Shown: positions 63,008 to 64,000 of the stretch, piece by piece
How the letters are laid out: each line of letters starts with the position of its first letter
Numbering within the stretch: position 1 is the stretch's first letter
Assembly (NCBI GenBank): GCA_963942565.1
Contig: OZ012686.1
Span: 5,505,604-5,569,603, forward strand
Direction of reading: 5' to 3'
DNA from: Maea johnstoni
Taxonomy: Eukaryota > Annelida > Polychaeta > Spionida > Magelonidae
DNA length: 64,000 nt
The notes under the pieces: model-generated
Told to the model about the DNA's origin: nothing
What the model saw: only the letters and a program-made list of their open reading frames with translations
The model's database searches: none
Program-made: the position numbers and the translations under genes

Positions 63008-64000
63008 CTTCAATGACACCAAAAGAAGATTATCAGTAACAATAAATGATTGAAAAAACTACACAATAATCATGATGAAAATTATAATAATATAAAGAAT
63101 AATAATAATGACTCTATTAATAATGAATTTAATTATAATAATAATAATAATGAATATAATTATAATAATCTTGAAAGAATAATAATTTAAGAAAAAACAA
63201 TAATGGACGTAAACATAAACCCATTCAGGCCAGCAGCAGCCTTCAAAGCTTGACATTTTTTGATGACCGCCCCCTGACAAAAGCAAATTTTGAAAATAAT
63301 CTATTGTACGCTCTATCTTTCTATTGAACCATTTATCTATCAAACCATCTATCTATTGAACCATCTTTTTATCTATCGAACAGTCAATCCACATAGGCAT
63401 CACCAAATAAAAGTAATACAAATAAGTCGGAATACTTAATACTAGTCTATGCACGGGCACCATTGTGGTGTGCAGGTCCAACAAGGACGTAAATATAAAT
63501 AATCGCACTCACAAACTTTGCCTATTCTACAGTATCTAAAATAAGACAAAAATAAATGGATTGTTTCACATATATTAATCATGAAATGAAATAGATACTG
63601 AACTTAAGAGCATTCATACTTATTAACTTCTAATATCACAAAAGGGTTAATTTAGTATGCCCTTACTTAAAATGGTGTTTTTGGTATGCTTTGGTTATAA
63701 CATGTTGCATTTTAGCCTACGTACCAAGGAACTGTATGTACAACTTTATAAAGTTAGCAAAGGCATGAACCAGTTATTCACGAATGTCTACTGGGTACGA
63801 TGGACCAAGTGTGAAAAAGCAAATCAAAAGCTTTTTATTTTCTCAAACATTTTGGGGGTAGAGAAGATCAAACTATTTAGCCTAACCACTCTAGAGGGAG
63901 GGTAAATAAAACTATTTATCCTACTTCTACAGAAGGCTGGTAAATATATTTCAAGCAATGACTGGTTGCTTGGCTCATCTTATTGGCAAAGGGAACTTAA
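62936..64000. repeat. Macrosatellite unit 17, partial
   Basis: The first 1065 bases of a further unit; the window ends inside it, so the array continues. Private changes occur in the A/T block (AATCATGATG near 63067, CTATTAATAATG near 63113). Confidence 0.95.

Larger units (their letters stand above)
9895..64000. repeat. 3.3-kb macrosatellite array, 16 full units and one partial
   Basis: Head-to-tail units start with GATCACTGTGTAGGCTG at 9895 and then every 3273-3338 bp; the array runs out of the window. Using unit 1 coordinates, the order is: end of an exon-like segment, A/T trinucleotide block (10018-10150), TATC block, dispersed repeat copy A (10347-10433), non-repetitive DNA, ATCT and TA/TG microsatellites (about 11060-11260), non-repetitive DNA, TATC block (11730-11925), hairpin segment (11945-12245), TATC block (12255-12420), a second hairpin, dispersed repeat copy B (12577-12663), about 370 bp of non-repetitive DNA, and the start of the next exon-like segment. 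Differences between units are scattered substitutions and small indels, which implies recent spread or strong homogenisation. Confidence 0.97.

Noticed and set aside
9895-64000. Relation to the human 3.3-kb D4Z4 macrosatellite
   Set aside because: Only the unit length agrees. This unit is AT-rich, shows no homeobox frame and shares no recognised sequence.
9895-64000. CRISPR-like or phage-type tandem array
   Set aside because: Unit length, lack of short repeat-spacer structure and the animal histone neighbour exclude it.

Overview
The window looks like nuclear DNA of an animal, probably an AT-rich invertebrate genome; the lineage cannot be fixed from this sequence. The reasons are a replication-type histone H2B fragment with its metazoan 3' stem-loop, exon-like sequence bounded by GT-AG signals, abundant microsatellites, small inverted-repeat elements and two large tandem arrays. 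I see no prokaryotic gene organisation and no complete protein-coding gene. Most open frames are by-products of repeats.

Layout: 1-690 is unannotated DNA followed by a degenerate repeat of about 58 bp. From 696 to 6716 two inverted arms, each beginning at a TTAA, enclose a non-repetitive stretch, a compound microsatellite (1661-1785), a 75-bp minisatellite of nearly 60 monomers (1786-6222) and three copies of the 127-bp repeat that appears to be its ancestor (6223-6600). From 6721 to 9530 there is a 175-bp TA-flanked inverted-repeat element (6975-7149), a 335-bp tandem duplication (8181-8840) and a stretch rich in a short ACCAGTAA motif (9113-9420). At 9533-9795, minus strand, lies the second half of a histone H2B gene with its stem-loop and a plausible downstream element; the first half is gone.

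From 9895 to the end of the window (and beyond) runs a head-to-tail macrosatellite with a unit of about 3.31-3.34 kb: 16 full units and a partial seventeenth. Units look nearly identical by eye and differ by scattered substitutions, microsatellite lengths and small indels. Each unit contains an A/T trinucleotide block, several GATA/TATC blocks, a TA/TG microsatellite, a dispersed internal direct repeat of about 85 bp, two small perfect hairpins, and one minus-strand exon-like segment of 246 bp that would encode two hydrophobic segments and has a branch-point-like motif, an acceptor and a strong GTAAGT donor. The left edge of the array cuts through this segment.

The most interesting items are the macrosatellite that multiplies an apparent exon, its mosaic of local unit duplications (2-3-4, 6-7, 10-11, 12-13), the decapitated H2B gene next to its edge, and the minisatellite apparently grown inside an inverted-repeat element. 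No function for the array is shown by the sequence.
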